Shown here in pieces: positions 13,790 to 19,435 of a stretch of DNA of 20,360 nt (positions are counted from its first letter, which is position 1; every line of letters begins with the position of its first letter). Source of the DNA: a virus. The notes under the pieces are model-generated. The model did no database searches. It was not told where the DNA came from and saw only the letters and a list, made by a program, of their open reading frames with translations. Where the stretch lies: positions 1-20,360 of the IMG/VR virus record IMGVR_UViG_3300049856_000469. The stretch is one strand, 5' to 3'. The translations under genes were made by a program, and so were the position numbers.

Positions 13790-14473
13790 CTACTCCTGCC
13801 ATCCGTTCAAGTCCCATTCGCCGCGCTCGTCCTCTTCGGCGGGCGGCACATCGCTTCGGACGCTCACCGTCTGCGCGACAGTCGGCGAGTCGGCGTGTGC
13901 GACCGGTCGCTGGCCATCCCAGACGTGCGGCGTTGGGGGTAGCTCGGTTTCCAGCGTCGCAGAGAGTAGCGCCGCAGTTGGTCGCACGGGCACGCCGAGA
14001 AACGGAGCGCTGTACGTCAGCCGGCCGTGGTCGGCAGTGGCCAGCAACTCAGCGGCAGACCGTGCTGCTGCCTGCGCGGCGGTGATGTTCTCCATCGCGT
14101 AGATGTTGACTTCGGTCGCATTGAGCGGACTCGGGCCGAACGGCGGAATGTAGTCGAGCCCGAGTTCGTGCATCGGCCGCAGCCGACGCGGCGCCCAATG
14201 CGCAGCCCCGCCGTGCGCGCTGTTGACCTCCTCGCAGCTCCACTGCGCATCGAGTGCGTGGAGCGCCTCGGCCGTGGGGCACTTCCTGCCGTGAACCGAC
14301 CGGTGGCCGCAGTCGACACACCGCTCGGTCGACTCGCCAGCCGCCCACCGCGCCGCTGACAGCAGCGTCGCCCGGTGCCGCACGGCCGCCGCCGCCCACT
14401 CCAGCGCGTCGGCCAGCTCCTCGAGCCCGGCGCTGCGCACGGCGTCTCGGGCGACTTCGAGTTCGGTCTTCAC
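13790..14473 (-). CDS. Hypothetical protein with a Cys-x2-Cys-x9-Cys cluster
   Basis: ATG 14473 gives 227 residues, behind AAAGGTGAG that overlaps the stop of the upstream gene. The N-terminus is helical (Leu-Glu-Val-Ala-Arg-Asp-Ala-Val) with Ala-rich stretches. A Cys-Val-Asp-Cys-Gly-His then Gly-Arg-Lys-Cys cluster at ~52-65 could bind zinc together with the His. The middle has Asn-Ile-Tyr-Ala-Met-Glu-Asn and a second Ala-rich helix. The last 40 residues are acidic and disordered-looking, ending Trp-Asp-Leu-Asn-Gly-Trp. I recognise no family. It is the last gene of the minus-strand arm and ends 10 bases from the convergent lysis cassette. Confidence 0.6.
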   Translation of the reverse strand: MKTELEVARDAVRSAGLEELADALEWAAAAVRHRATLLSAARWAAGESTERCVDCGHRSVHGRKCPTAEALHALDAQWSCEEVNSAHGGAAHWAPRRLRPMHELGLDYIPPFGPSPLNATEVNIYAMENITAAQAAARSAAELLATADHGRLTYSAPFLGVPVRPTAALLSATLETELPPTPHVWDGQRPVAHADSPTVAQTVSVRSDVPPAEEDERGEWDLNGWQE

Positions 14474-14476
14474 GGC

Positions 14477-14713
14477 TCACCTTTCGGACGGGCAGCAGGA
14501 CTCCAGCAGGCCTCTCAGCGCCTGAGAAGCGGCACGCTCGGCCGCCTCCATCTCCGCCAACGCCGCGCGGTACCTCGCGCAGGCCGACGGGCTGCCGTCA
14601 TGGTGCGCCTGCAGCGTGGCGAACCACCGCGCGTTCTGCCGCGTCCTGTAGTTGGCGCCCGTTCGCAGGAGTTCGAGCTCCTCAGGCGCGTACGGCGTGG
14701 CTTCGTCACTCAC
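14477..14713 (-). CDS. Small hypothetical helical protein
   Basis: GTG 14713 gives 78 residues. The start lies inside the last codons of the upstream membrane-protein gene (8-base overlap). The chain is helical and Ala/Glu-rich (Glu-Glu-Leu-Glu-Leu-Leu, Ala-Ala-Leu-Ala-Glu-Met-Glu-Ala-Ala-Glu) and ends with Cys-Cys-Pro-Ser. No motif points to a function. Overlaps on one side and the shared ribosome binding site on the other support it as a real gene. Confidence 0.55.
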   Translation of the reverse strand: MSDEATPYAPEELELLRTGANYRTRQNARWFATLQAHHDGSPSACARYRAALAEMEAAERAASQALRGLLESCCPSER

Positions 14714-14900
14714 GGGGCACCTTCCCTTCGCGGAAGAGGTTGACGAGGCGCTGAGGGTCCTCGTGCGCCAGGCGCTGGGCCCAGTCGGCCGGGCGCTCGG
14801 GCTCGCGTTGGTCGTCGAGGAACTCCGCGTGCAGGCGTCCGCACGCGTACCCGGTGAAGGCGAGCGCCGCGATGGCGGCGCCGACGAGGAAGACGCTCAT
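14706..14900 (-). CDS. Small membrane-anchored protein
   Basis: ATG 14900 overlaps the stop of the HTH gene (ATGA). The 64 residues have one N-terminal hydrophobic helix (Val-Phe-Leu-Val-Gly-Ala-Ala-Ile-Ala-Ala-Leu) ending near Tyr-Ala-Cys, which does not make a good lipobox. A charged soluble tail with Trp-Ala-Gln-Arg-Leu and Leu-Val-Asn-Leu-Phe-Arg-Glu-Gly-Lys follows. Family unknown. Confidence 0.55.
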   Translation of the reverse strand: MSVFLVGAAIAALAFTGYACGRLHAEFLDDQREPERPADWAQRLAHEDPQRLVNLFREGKVPRE

Positions 14901-15157
14901 TCGACCTCCGAGTACCGCCGGCCGGTGACGACGTTCGAGACGGCCGTCCGACCGATGCCGAGCTGCTTCGCAATCTCCGATTGCGTGAGACCGAGCGCGA
15001 AGGCCTGGCGAATCGAGCGCACCGTCTCGTCCGTCAGCGGCTCGAGCCGGCCACCCGCCCTGCGCTTCGGGGCGTCGACTCTCAGACGCAGAGCCGTCGT
15101 GCCCTCGGCGTAGCGGGGAGCGCTCACGACGGACCTCCGCTCGCGCGCGTACGTCAT
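14897..15157 (-). CDS. Small helix-turn-helix DNA-binding protein
   Basis: ATG 15157 in an ATGA overlap gives 86 residues. The basic N-terminal half (Arg-Glu-Arg-Arg, Pro-Lys-Arg-Arg) is followed by a clear helix-turn-helix at ~45-80: Ile-Arg-Gln-Ala-Phe-Ala-Leu-Gly-Leu-Thr-Gln-Ser-Glu-Ile-Ala, turn Leu-Gly-Ile-Gly, then recognition helix Arg-Thr-Ala-Val-Ser-Asn-Val-Val-Thr-Gly-Arg-Arg. It resembles the domain used by small phage regulators and resolvase-type C-termini. It probably regulates transcription in this arm. No operator could be tied to it. Confidence 0.7.
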   Translation of the reverse strand: MTYARERRSVVSAPRYAEGTTALRLRVDAPKRRAGGRLEPLTDETVRSIRQAFALGLTQSEIAKQLGIGRTAVSNVVTGRRYSEVE

Positions 15158-15444
15158 CGCGGCACCTCGAAGTTGTCGCGGGTGGCGAGGTCGACGAGGA
15201 CCGGGCCGATGTGAAAGTCGAACTCGAGGTCGCACATCGTCGCGAACGCTGAGGCCATCTCCTCGGTTGGGAAAATCGCATCGGGAGGTCGCGAGTCCTC
15301 GCCACCCACCTGACGCCACAGCCCCCACATCACCAGATCCTCGAAGCGTTCGAGGTCGTGAACGCCCTCTCGAATCCACTGCGCAATGCGTGCCTTGCGG
15401 TCTTCTCGGGCCTCGATTGCTGCTTTGATGTTCGCGTCGCTCAT
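15154..15444 (-). CDS. Hypothetical protein, 96 residues
   Basis: ATG 15444 overlaps the stop of the ParB-like gene (ATGA) and its own stop overlaps the HTH gene (ATGA), so it sits in a tightly coupled run. It has a charged N-terminal helix (Ala-Ala-Ile-Glu-Ala-Arg-Glu-Asp-Arg), Trp-Ile-Arg-Glu-Gly, a central Phe-Glu-Asp-Leu-Val-Met-Trp-Gly-Leu-Trp-Arg, and an acidic/aromatic C-terminal half (Glu-Phe-Asp-Phe-His-Ile-Gly). Not recognised. Confidence 0.6.
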   Translation of the reverse strand: MSDANIKAAIEAREDRKARIAQWIREGVHDLERFEDLVMWGLWRQVGGEDSRPPDAIFPTEEMASAFATMCDLEFDFHIGPVLVDLATRDNFEVPR

Positions 15445-17021
15445 GCCGCCTTCTTCCCGGCCTTCTTCGCCTGGGCCTTGTCGGCCGCCTTGAGCTTCGC
15501 GTTCGTCTCGGCCGCCGGCGGGTTGAGCGCCGCCTTGCGGAGCGCATCGACGTCCAGCTTCACCAGCTTCGCGGCCGACTCGACGACGTCGGGGCCGTGC
15601 TCGAGCGCGTCGACGAGGAGAAGGGAGAGCCGCTGCTCGTCGGTCAGCTTCTTCGCGTCGACGGGGACGCCGGCGAGCTCGCGGAGGTCGTCAGCCCTCC
15701 AGCCGCCCTCGACGTGTGCCTGGAAAAGCAGCCCCATCACCTTGAAGATGTCGCCCTTCAGCTGCTTCAGCGCGGCCGCACGCACGGCATCGGCCACGGC
15801 CTTGTCAGCGGCCGCCTCCTTCTTCCGCTTGGCCTGCTGCTTCTTATAGGAGTCGTCGCCGTGGCGACCGTAGCTGCCGCCGTGAGGGCTCTTCGCGACG
15901 GCCTTCGCAGCCTTCGCCTCCGTCTTCGCCAGCAGCTTCGCGGCCGCCTTGCGCTCGACGTACGTGTGCGGCTTGCCTTCCTTGTCGAGGACGACGACGG
16001 CCGCCTTCTTGAAATCCTCCTTCGAGAGCAGCTGCTTCAGCGACTTCATGCCCGCGGGCTTCTCGGTGGGCAGCGCGTACTTCTCCTCTGCGCTGTACGT
16101 GAGGCTGCCGTCCCAGTTGGTGAGCGTCTTCGCCGCGTCGCCGGCCAGCACTGACAGGCCCTCTTCCTTCAGCTGGGCCAGCACGCGCGCCGTCGACTCG
16201 TTCTGCTTCGTCTGCCAGCACGCACCGTCGAGGCACGTGTCGGCCTTCACATCGGCGAAGGAGACCTTGTCCTGGCTGGTGCGCTTCGGGCACGACAGGC
16301 AGCTGCCGGCGACGCTGAAAAGCGTCACGTCCTTCGTGTCGAACGGCGCCTTCGCGATGACGCGGTTGAGTTCTCGGTCGAGCACGTCCTTCGCGTCGCG
16401 GTAGGAGAGGGTGCGCCAGTCCGACATCTGCCGCCTGTCGCCGCCACCCTTCTTCCAGGTGTCGCCGCAGCGATCCTCCAATCTCTCGACGGCCTCTTCC
16501 TGCGCGGCCAGCGTCGGCAGCCGGGAAAGCAGCTCGCCGATGCTGGCGTTGAGGCCGTGATCGAGCACGAGCTCGCGGGCGCGCCCCTGCAGCTGGGCCA
16601 GCTTCATGCGCGAGTAGATGACGGTGCGCGACTTGCCCGTCTTCTCGGCGATGCTGTCGGCCGTGTAGCTGTGCTCCTTCACCAGCTTCGCGTACGCCTC
16701 GCCCTCCTCGAGCGCGTTGATGTCGGCGCGCACGACGTTCTCCAGCAGCGCCAGCTCGAGCAGCTCGGCGTCGGTGGCCTCGCGCACCATGCACGGCACC
16801 AGCTTTAGCCCGGCGGCCTTGGCGGCCCGCAGGCGACGCGCGCCGGCGATGACTTCGTACCGCTGGGCAACGGGCCGAACGAGGAGCGGCTCGAGCACGC
16901 CGCGCTCTTCGATGCTGGCGGCCAGCTCGGCGAGCTTCGTCTTGTCGAAGTCCTTGCGTGGGTTGAGGGGCGACTCGTCGATAAGGGAGACGGCGAGAGA
17001 GGCGAACGTCGGTGCGGCCAT
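15441..17021 (-). CDS. ParB-like nuclease/CTPase-fold DNA-binding protein with Cys insert
   Basis: ATG 17021 sits behind GGAG (17027-17030) and gives 526 residues. Residues ~8-100 are a ParB/Spo0J N-terminal domain: Asn-Pro-Arg-Lys near 20-23, Gly-Ala-Arg-Arg-Leu-Arg-Ala at 60-66 (the ParB Gly-Glu-Arg-Arg box with Ala for Glu), and Glu-Asn-Val-Val-Arg-Ala-Asp-Ile-Asn-Ala-Leu-Glu-Glu at ~94-106. A helix-turn-helix follows at ~119-140. Cys241, Cys244, Cys263 and Cys268 form a possible zinc site. The C-terminal half is Lys/Ala-rich with a charged linker. No ParA and no parS-like repeat is in view, so a partition role is unproven. Phage ParB-like proteins also serve as regulators or nucleases. 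Confidence 0.8.
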   Translation of the reverse strand: MAAPTFASLAVSLIDESPLNPRKDFDKTKLAELAASIEERGVLEPLLVRPVAQRYEVIAGARRLRAAKAAGLKLVPCMVREATDAELLELALLENVVRADINALEEGEAYAKLVKEHSYTADSIAEKTGKSRTVIYSRMKLAQLQGRARELVLDHGLNASIGELLSRLPTLAAQEEAVERLEDRCGDTWKKGGGDRRQMSDWRTLSYRDAKDVLDRELNRVIAKAPFDTKDVTLFSVAGSCLSCPKRTSQDKVSFADVKADTCLDGACWQTKQNESTARVLAQLKEEGLSVLAGDAAKTLTNWDGSLTYSAEEKYALPTEKPAGMKSLKQLLSKEDFKKAAVVVLDKEGKPHTYVERKAAAKLLAKTEAKAAKAVAKSPHGGSYGRHGDDSYKKQQAKRKKEAAADKAVADAVRAAALKQLKGDIFKVMGLLFQAHVEGGWRADDLRELAGVPVDAKKLTDEQRLSLLLVDALEHGPDVVESAAKLVKLDVDALRKAALNPPAAETNAKLKAADKAQAKKAGKKAA

Positions 17022-17040
17022 GGGTTCTCCGAGGTGGACT

Positions 17041-17118
17041 GCGAGGAATACGGCGCGCGGAATCGAACCGCGCCAACTCCAGGGCCGCATCTACCAGGGG
17101 TGTTTCGCGTCAGCCGTA
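17041..17118 (-). other. tRNA T-arm-like hairpin in the ParB-gene leader
   Basis: Read on the minus strand, the segment has a perfect T-arm: CGCGG, loop TTCGATT, CCGCG. After it comes GCCGTA, which can pair with TACGGC of the last dipeptide-repeat unit about 71 bases upstream. A GGTAGA segment looks like part of a D-loop. Only about 13 bases are left for an anticodon arm, so a full cloverleaf does not form. It could be a tRNA remnant, an attachment-site fragment or a chance hairpin. The acceptor-like pairing is weak evidence because the repeat offers many TACGGC copies. Confidence 0.3.
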
Positions 17119-17430
17119 GCCGTAGCCGTCGCCGTAGCCGTAGCCGTAGCCGTCGCCGTAGCCGTCGCCGTCGCCGGAGCCGGAGCCGGAGCCGGAGCCG
17201 TAGCCGTAGCCGTAGCCGTAGCCGTAGCCGTCGCCGGAGCCGTAGCCGTAGCCGTAGCCGTCGCCGTCGCCGGAGCCGGAGCCGTAGCCGTAGCCGTCGC
17301 CGGAGCCGGAGCCGTAGCCGTAGCCGTAGCCGTCGCCGTCGCCGGAGCCGGAGCCGTAGCCGTCGCCGTCGCCGGAGCCGGAGCCGGAGCCGTCTGAAAT
17401 CGGCGCAACGCCGATCGTCGGCGACGTCAC
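17110..17430 (-). CDS. [Tyr/Asp/Ser]-Gly dipeptide repeat protein
   Basis: GTG 17430 overlaps the stop of the DUF6948-like gene (GTGA), the same coupling used by many genes here, giving 106 residues. Twelve unique residues (Val-Thr-Ser-Pro-Thr-Ile-Gly-Val-Ala-Pro-Ile-Ser) are followed by 47 dipeptides X-Gly with X = Tyr (20), Ser (14) or Asp (13), and TGA directly after the last unit. Gly is always GGC; X is TAC, TCC or GAC. The order is directional (Ser runs, then Asp, then Tyr). The protein would be acidic, Gly-rich and disordered or sticky, like silk or low-complexity linkers. Because the repeat lacks stops in all frames, the frame choice rests on the GTGA coupling and the clean stop. Confidence 0.55.
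   Translation of the reverse strand: MTSPTIGVAPISDGSGSGSGDGDGYGSGSGDGDGYGYGYGSGSGDGYGYGSGSGDGDGYGYGYGSGDGYGYGYGYGYGSGSGSGSGDGDGYGDGYGYGYGDGYGYG
17113..17394. repeat. Hexanucleotide tandem array, 47 units of GCCGNN
   Basis: The array has 47 uninterrupted 6-base units without a single indel. Only the last two bases vary: GCCGTA (20), GCCGGA (14) and GCCGTC (13). Each variant is one base change away from GCCGTA. Every unit starts in phase, and the array begins and ends sharply. Confidence 0.95.
17399..17423. promoter_or_regulatory. Two overlapping inverted repeats at the start of the repeat gene
   Basis: ATCGGCG-CAA-CGCCGAT (17399-17415, 7-bp stem) and CGCCGA-TCG-TCGGCG (17409-17423, 6-bp stem) share bases 17409-17415 and so cannot form together. 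They lie over codons ~3-11 of the dipeptide-repeat gene, next to the GTGA junction, and could control its translation or act as an operator. Confidence 0.4.
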
Positions 17431-17744
17431 GACTGCTTCGCGGCTTCCAGCGTCGCGCGCGCCTCGGCCGAGCAGGGGAACACGTTGACGATGCCCGTCA
17501 GCGTCGAGGGCTCCGACGTCGGAGCACCAATGCGCGAGTCGCCCGCGTTCGGCCCGCAGAGCCCGTACGCAGCGAGCGAGGTGATGCCGCCCGTCTTTCC
17601 GTACCAGCGAGCCACGTGCCTGCACTCACGCACGACGGCCACGCGCGTCACCGGGTCGTACGACTCCTCGATACCCGCGTAGATGCCGTACCGCTCATTG
17701 CAGAAAATCTTGTACTGCGGAGCCTGCTTCGTCTTCTTCGCCAT
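17427..17744 (-). CDS. DUF6948-like small protein
   Basis: ATG 17744, behind GAAAGG (17754-17759), gives 105 residues. It resembles the uncharacterised DUF6948 proteins of phages and mobile elements: a strand Tyr-Gly-Ile-Tyr-Ala-Gly-Ile, a second strand with Val-Val-Arg-Glu-Cys-Arg-His-Val-Ala-Arg-Trp-Tyr-Gly, then Gly-Gly-Ile-Thr-Ser-Leu-Ala-Ala-Tyr-Gly near 70-80, Ser-Arg-Ile-Gly-Ala-Pro, Leu-Thr-Gly-Ile-Val-Asn-Val-Phe-Pro-Cys and a short end helix with Glu-Ala-Arg-Ala-Thr-Leu. Function is unknown for the family. Its stop is fused to the start of the dipeptide-repeat gene, so the two are made together. The frame is open upstream to 17801, but that part overlaps the tRNA-like element. Confidence 0.65.
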   Translation of the reverse strand: MAKKTKQAPQYKIFCNERYGIYAGIEESYDPVTRVAVVRECRHVARWYGKTGGITSLAAYGLCGPNAGDSRIGAPTSEPSTLTGIVNVFPCSAEARATLEAAKQS

Positions 17745-17773
17745 GTTGTGTTGCCTTTCGGTGCTGCGGGTGA

Positions 17774-17845
17774 CGGCCCTGCCGCGAGTCGAACGCAGCA
17801 CTCCCGCGCACGTCTGCGCGGTCGCTCACCGAGAGCTTCAAGGCC
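17774..17845 (-). tRNA. tRNA-like cloverleaf with non-standard anticodon loop
   Basis: On the minus strand 72 bases fold into four arms. The acceptor is GGCCTTG with CAGGGCC (7 bp, one G-U). The D arm is GCTC/GAGC around TCGGT. The anticodon arm is CCGCG/CGCGG around an 8-base loop CAGACGTG (or 6 bp around 6 bases). Then come variable GAGTG and a T arm CTGCG/CGCGG around the canonical TTCGACT (one T-G pair). GG in the D loop and G53-C61 are present. Base 8 is A rather than T, position 33 is not T, and no CCA is encoded (GTCA follows). No amino acid can be assigned. It may be a degenerate tRNA, a tRNA mimic, or a leader structure. Confidence 0.45.
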
Positions 17846-17906
17846 AGAACCAGTCACCACGACGCGGGGGTCGTCGGGTGACCGGTGAAGCGCGATGCCC
17901 TGCGCC

Positions 17907-18440
17907 TTAGAAGGGAATGTCAGCGTCGCTGAGCGGCGGCGGCTCAGCTCCCTGCGGGCCGTTCGGCGCAGCGGCCTTCTTCGCCGCCGGTGCGGGCGTC
18001 CGCTTGCCGGCGGCGGCGTCGACCTTGCGGAACGCGGCCTTCATCTCGGCGGCGAAGGACTTCAGCTTGTCGCCCTCGAGGACCGTCTTCACCGAGAGGG
18101 CGCGGGGCTTGTTCACCCACTGGACCTTGGCGCTGTGCTTCACCTCGCCGCTGGTCTCGTCGGTGTACTCCTCGTCCTCCACCACCAGGTCGACCTCGAG
18201 CCGGTCGAGGCCGGTGAGGTCGCCGAGGTCGTCACCCTCGAAGCCCATGTGGCGCATCGCCTCGATGGTGCGGTCCATCGTGGCCTCCGTGAAGAAGCCG
18301 CGCCACGTCAGCGCCTTCACGTCAGCGCCCTCGGTAAGGACGTCGAAGAGCACCACGAGCATCGGCTTGCCCGTGCTGGCCTCCGACATCGTCCACTCCT
18401 TCGCCTTGCCTCGGTAGTACCGCTTGTTGATGCCAGCCAT
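17907..18440 (-). CDS. SSB-like single-stranded DNA-binding protein
   Basis: ATG 18440 gives 177 residues. It lies two bases past the Sak4-like stop, with a purine-rich site (GAGGAAGG) inside that gene's end. The first ~125 residues are alternating strands (Met-Leu-Val-Val-Leu-Phe-Asp-Val, Leu-Glu-Val-Asp-Leu-Val-Val-Glu) compatible with an OB-fold or a DUF669-type protein. A Lys/Ala/Pro-rich linker follows, and the chain ends Leu-Ser-Asp-Ala-Asp-Ile-Pro-Phe. The Asp-x-x-Pro-Phe acidic tip is the partner-binding tail of SSB proteins. Sak4-type recombinases are often encoded next to an SSB, which supports the call. It is not a close match to the E. coli SSB core. Confidence 0.65.
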   Translation of the reverse strand: MAGINKRYYRGKAKEWTMSEASTGKPMLVVLFDVLTEGADVKALTWRGFFTEATMDRTIEAMRHMGFEGDDLGDLTGLDRLEVDLVVEDEEYTDETSGEVKHSAKVQWVNKPRALSVKTVLEGDKLKSFAAEMKAAFRKVDAAAGKRTPAPAAKKAAAPNGPQGAEPPPLSDADIPF

Positions 18441-18442
18441 GA

Positions 18443-19435
18443 TCAGCCTTCCTCTTCCTGCGCGGCCTTCTCGGCCAGGCGCATGTTGATGCGGTTGTTG
18501 ATGGTGATGAGGGACGCGACGTTGCCCGCGGCCTTCGTGACGGTTTCGACGACCTTCGGCTCGAGCTCGGGGCCGAGCTCCTTCGCCTTGCGCAGCACCT
18601 CGGCTGTCAGCGAGGCCACGTCGACCTCTCGTTTCGTGGCTTCGTCGAAGTCGGCCCACGACAGCGGTACCGACTCCGTGAGGCCGAAGCGGTTCTTCGC
18701 GTCGTACGCAGCGCGACGTTCGACGCGCAGCAGGCGCGCGCCCGAGTCGAGGCCGCGAACCCGCTTCGAGTCTCCGGGCGCCTTCTTCTCGAACACCTCG
18801 AGCTGCGCGAAGAGCACGCAGTCGGCCCACTCCTTCAGGAGGCCACCGGCCTTTGTGTGGACCTTCAGCTCGTAGCGGTCGTACCCCTCACCCTCAGGGT
18901 TTTTGAAGTGCCGCACCTGGGAGTGGGCAAGGAGGATGACGTGCATGCCCCTCGTCGACTGGAGCGTCTCGAGCACCTTCAGCAGGGCACGCCAGTCCTC
19001 CAACGCCTTCTGGAAGCCCTTGCCCCACGGGTACGACTCGATGTCGCGAAGCGTCGGCTTGCCGTTCTTGTCCTTCACCTGGTCGCGGTCGATCATGTGC
19101 CGCCACAGCAGCGGCTCGGCCGCGTCGACGGTGTCGATGACGAGCGTCTGGTAGTCGTGAGCATCAACCGTCACCGCGCGCACGGCGTCGAGGATGTCCT
19201 TCCACGTCTCAGGCTTCGGGAACCTCGCGACGTCGAGGTGGTGGGAGCCTTCTTCGACGCCGACGAAGATGGGCTTCGGAGCATTCGCGCCGAACGTCGA
19301 CTTCCCGATACCCTCAGTCCCGTACAGCAGAATCCGATGCGGCTGCTGCTGCTTGCCCGTCGTCACCTTCGCCAGCGTCATGCGTGGCTGCGGTGGTGCT
19401 GCCGTCGACTGCGGTGCTGCCTGTGCTGCTGCCAT
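18443..19435 (-). CDS. Sak4-like RecA-fold ATPase (phage recombinase)
   Basis: ATG 19435 behind GAGGAGG gives 330 residues. After a Gln/Ala/Pro-rich leader (~1-30) comes a P-loop: Leu-Leu-Tyr-Gly-Thr-Glu-Gly-Ile-Gly-Lys-Ser-Thr (Walker A, Lys45). Walker B is Thr-Leu-Val-Ile-Asp-Thr-Val-Asp at ~97-104. A later strand, His-Val-Ile-Leu-Leu-Ala-His-Ser-Gln (~165-173), is typical of the Sak4 / phage AAA_24-type group. Members anneal or pair single-stranded DNA in phage recombination and repair, usually with an SSB, and one is encoded immediately downstream. Length fits. The C-terminal helix (Ala-Ser-Leu-Ile-Thr-Ile-Asn-Asn-Arg) is unassigned. The start lies 122 bases inside the end of the nuclease gene. 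Confidence 0.75.
   Translation of the reverse strand: MAAAQAAPQSTAAPPQPRMTLAKVTTGKQQQPHRILLYGTEGIGKSTFGANAPKPIFVGVEEGSHHLDVARFPKPETWKDILDAVRAVTVDAHDYQTLVIDTVDAAEPLLWRHMIDRDQVKDKNGKPTLRDIESYPWGKGFQKALEDWRALLKVLETLQSTRGMHVILLAHSQVRHFKNPEGEGYDRYELKVHTKAGGLLKEWADCVLFAQLEVFEKKAPGDSKRVRGLDSGARLLRVERRAAYDAKNRFGLTESVPLSWADFDEATKREVDVASLTAEVLRKAKELGPELEPKVVETVTKAAGNVASLITINNRINMRLAEKAAQEEEG

Noticed and set aside
15844-17076. Second minus-strand frame inside the ParB-like gene (Arg/Gly/Ala-rich, 410 residues)
   Set aside because: It is an out-of-frame shadow of a recognisable ParB-like protein with low-complexity composition.
17113-17394. CRISPR-like array
   Set aside because: Units are 6 bases with no spacers and no cas genes; it is a tandem repeat.
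17091-17408. Minus-strand Ala-Thr/Ala-Pro frame through the same array
   Set aside because: It would start at TTG 17408 with no ribosome binding site or overlap. The neighbouring Gly frame has a GTGA junction and stops exactly at the array end.
17034-17888. Long plus-strand frame rich in Arg-Ser repeats, and another with Ala-Val/Ala-Gly repeats (16717-17397)
   Set aside because: The hexamer array has no stop in any frame, so long open frames arise automatically. These run antisense to the ParB-like and DUF6948-like genes and have no coupled start.
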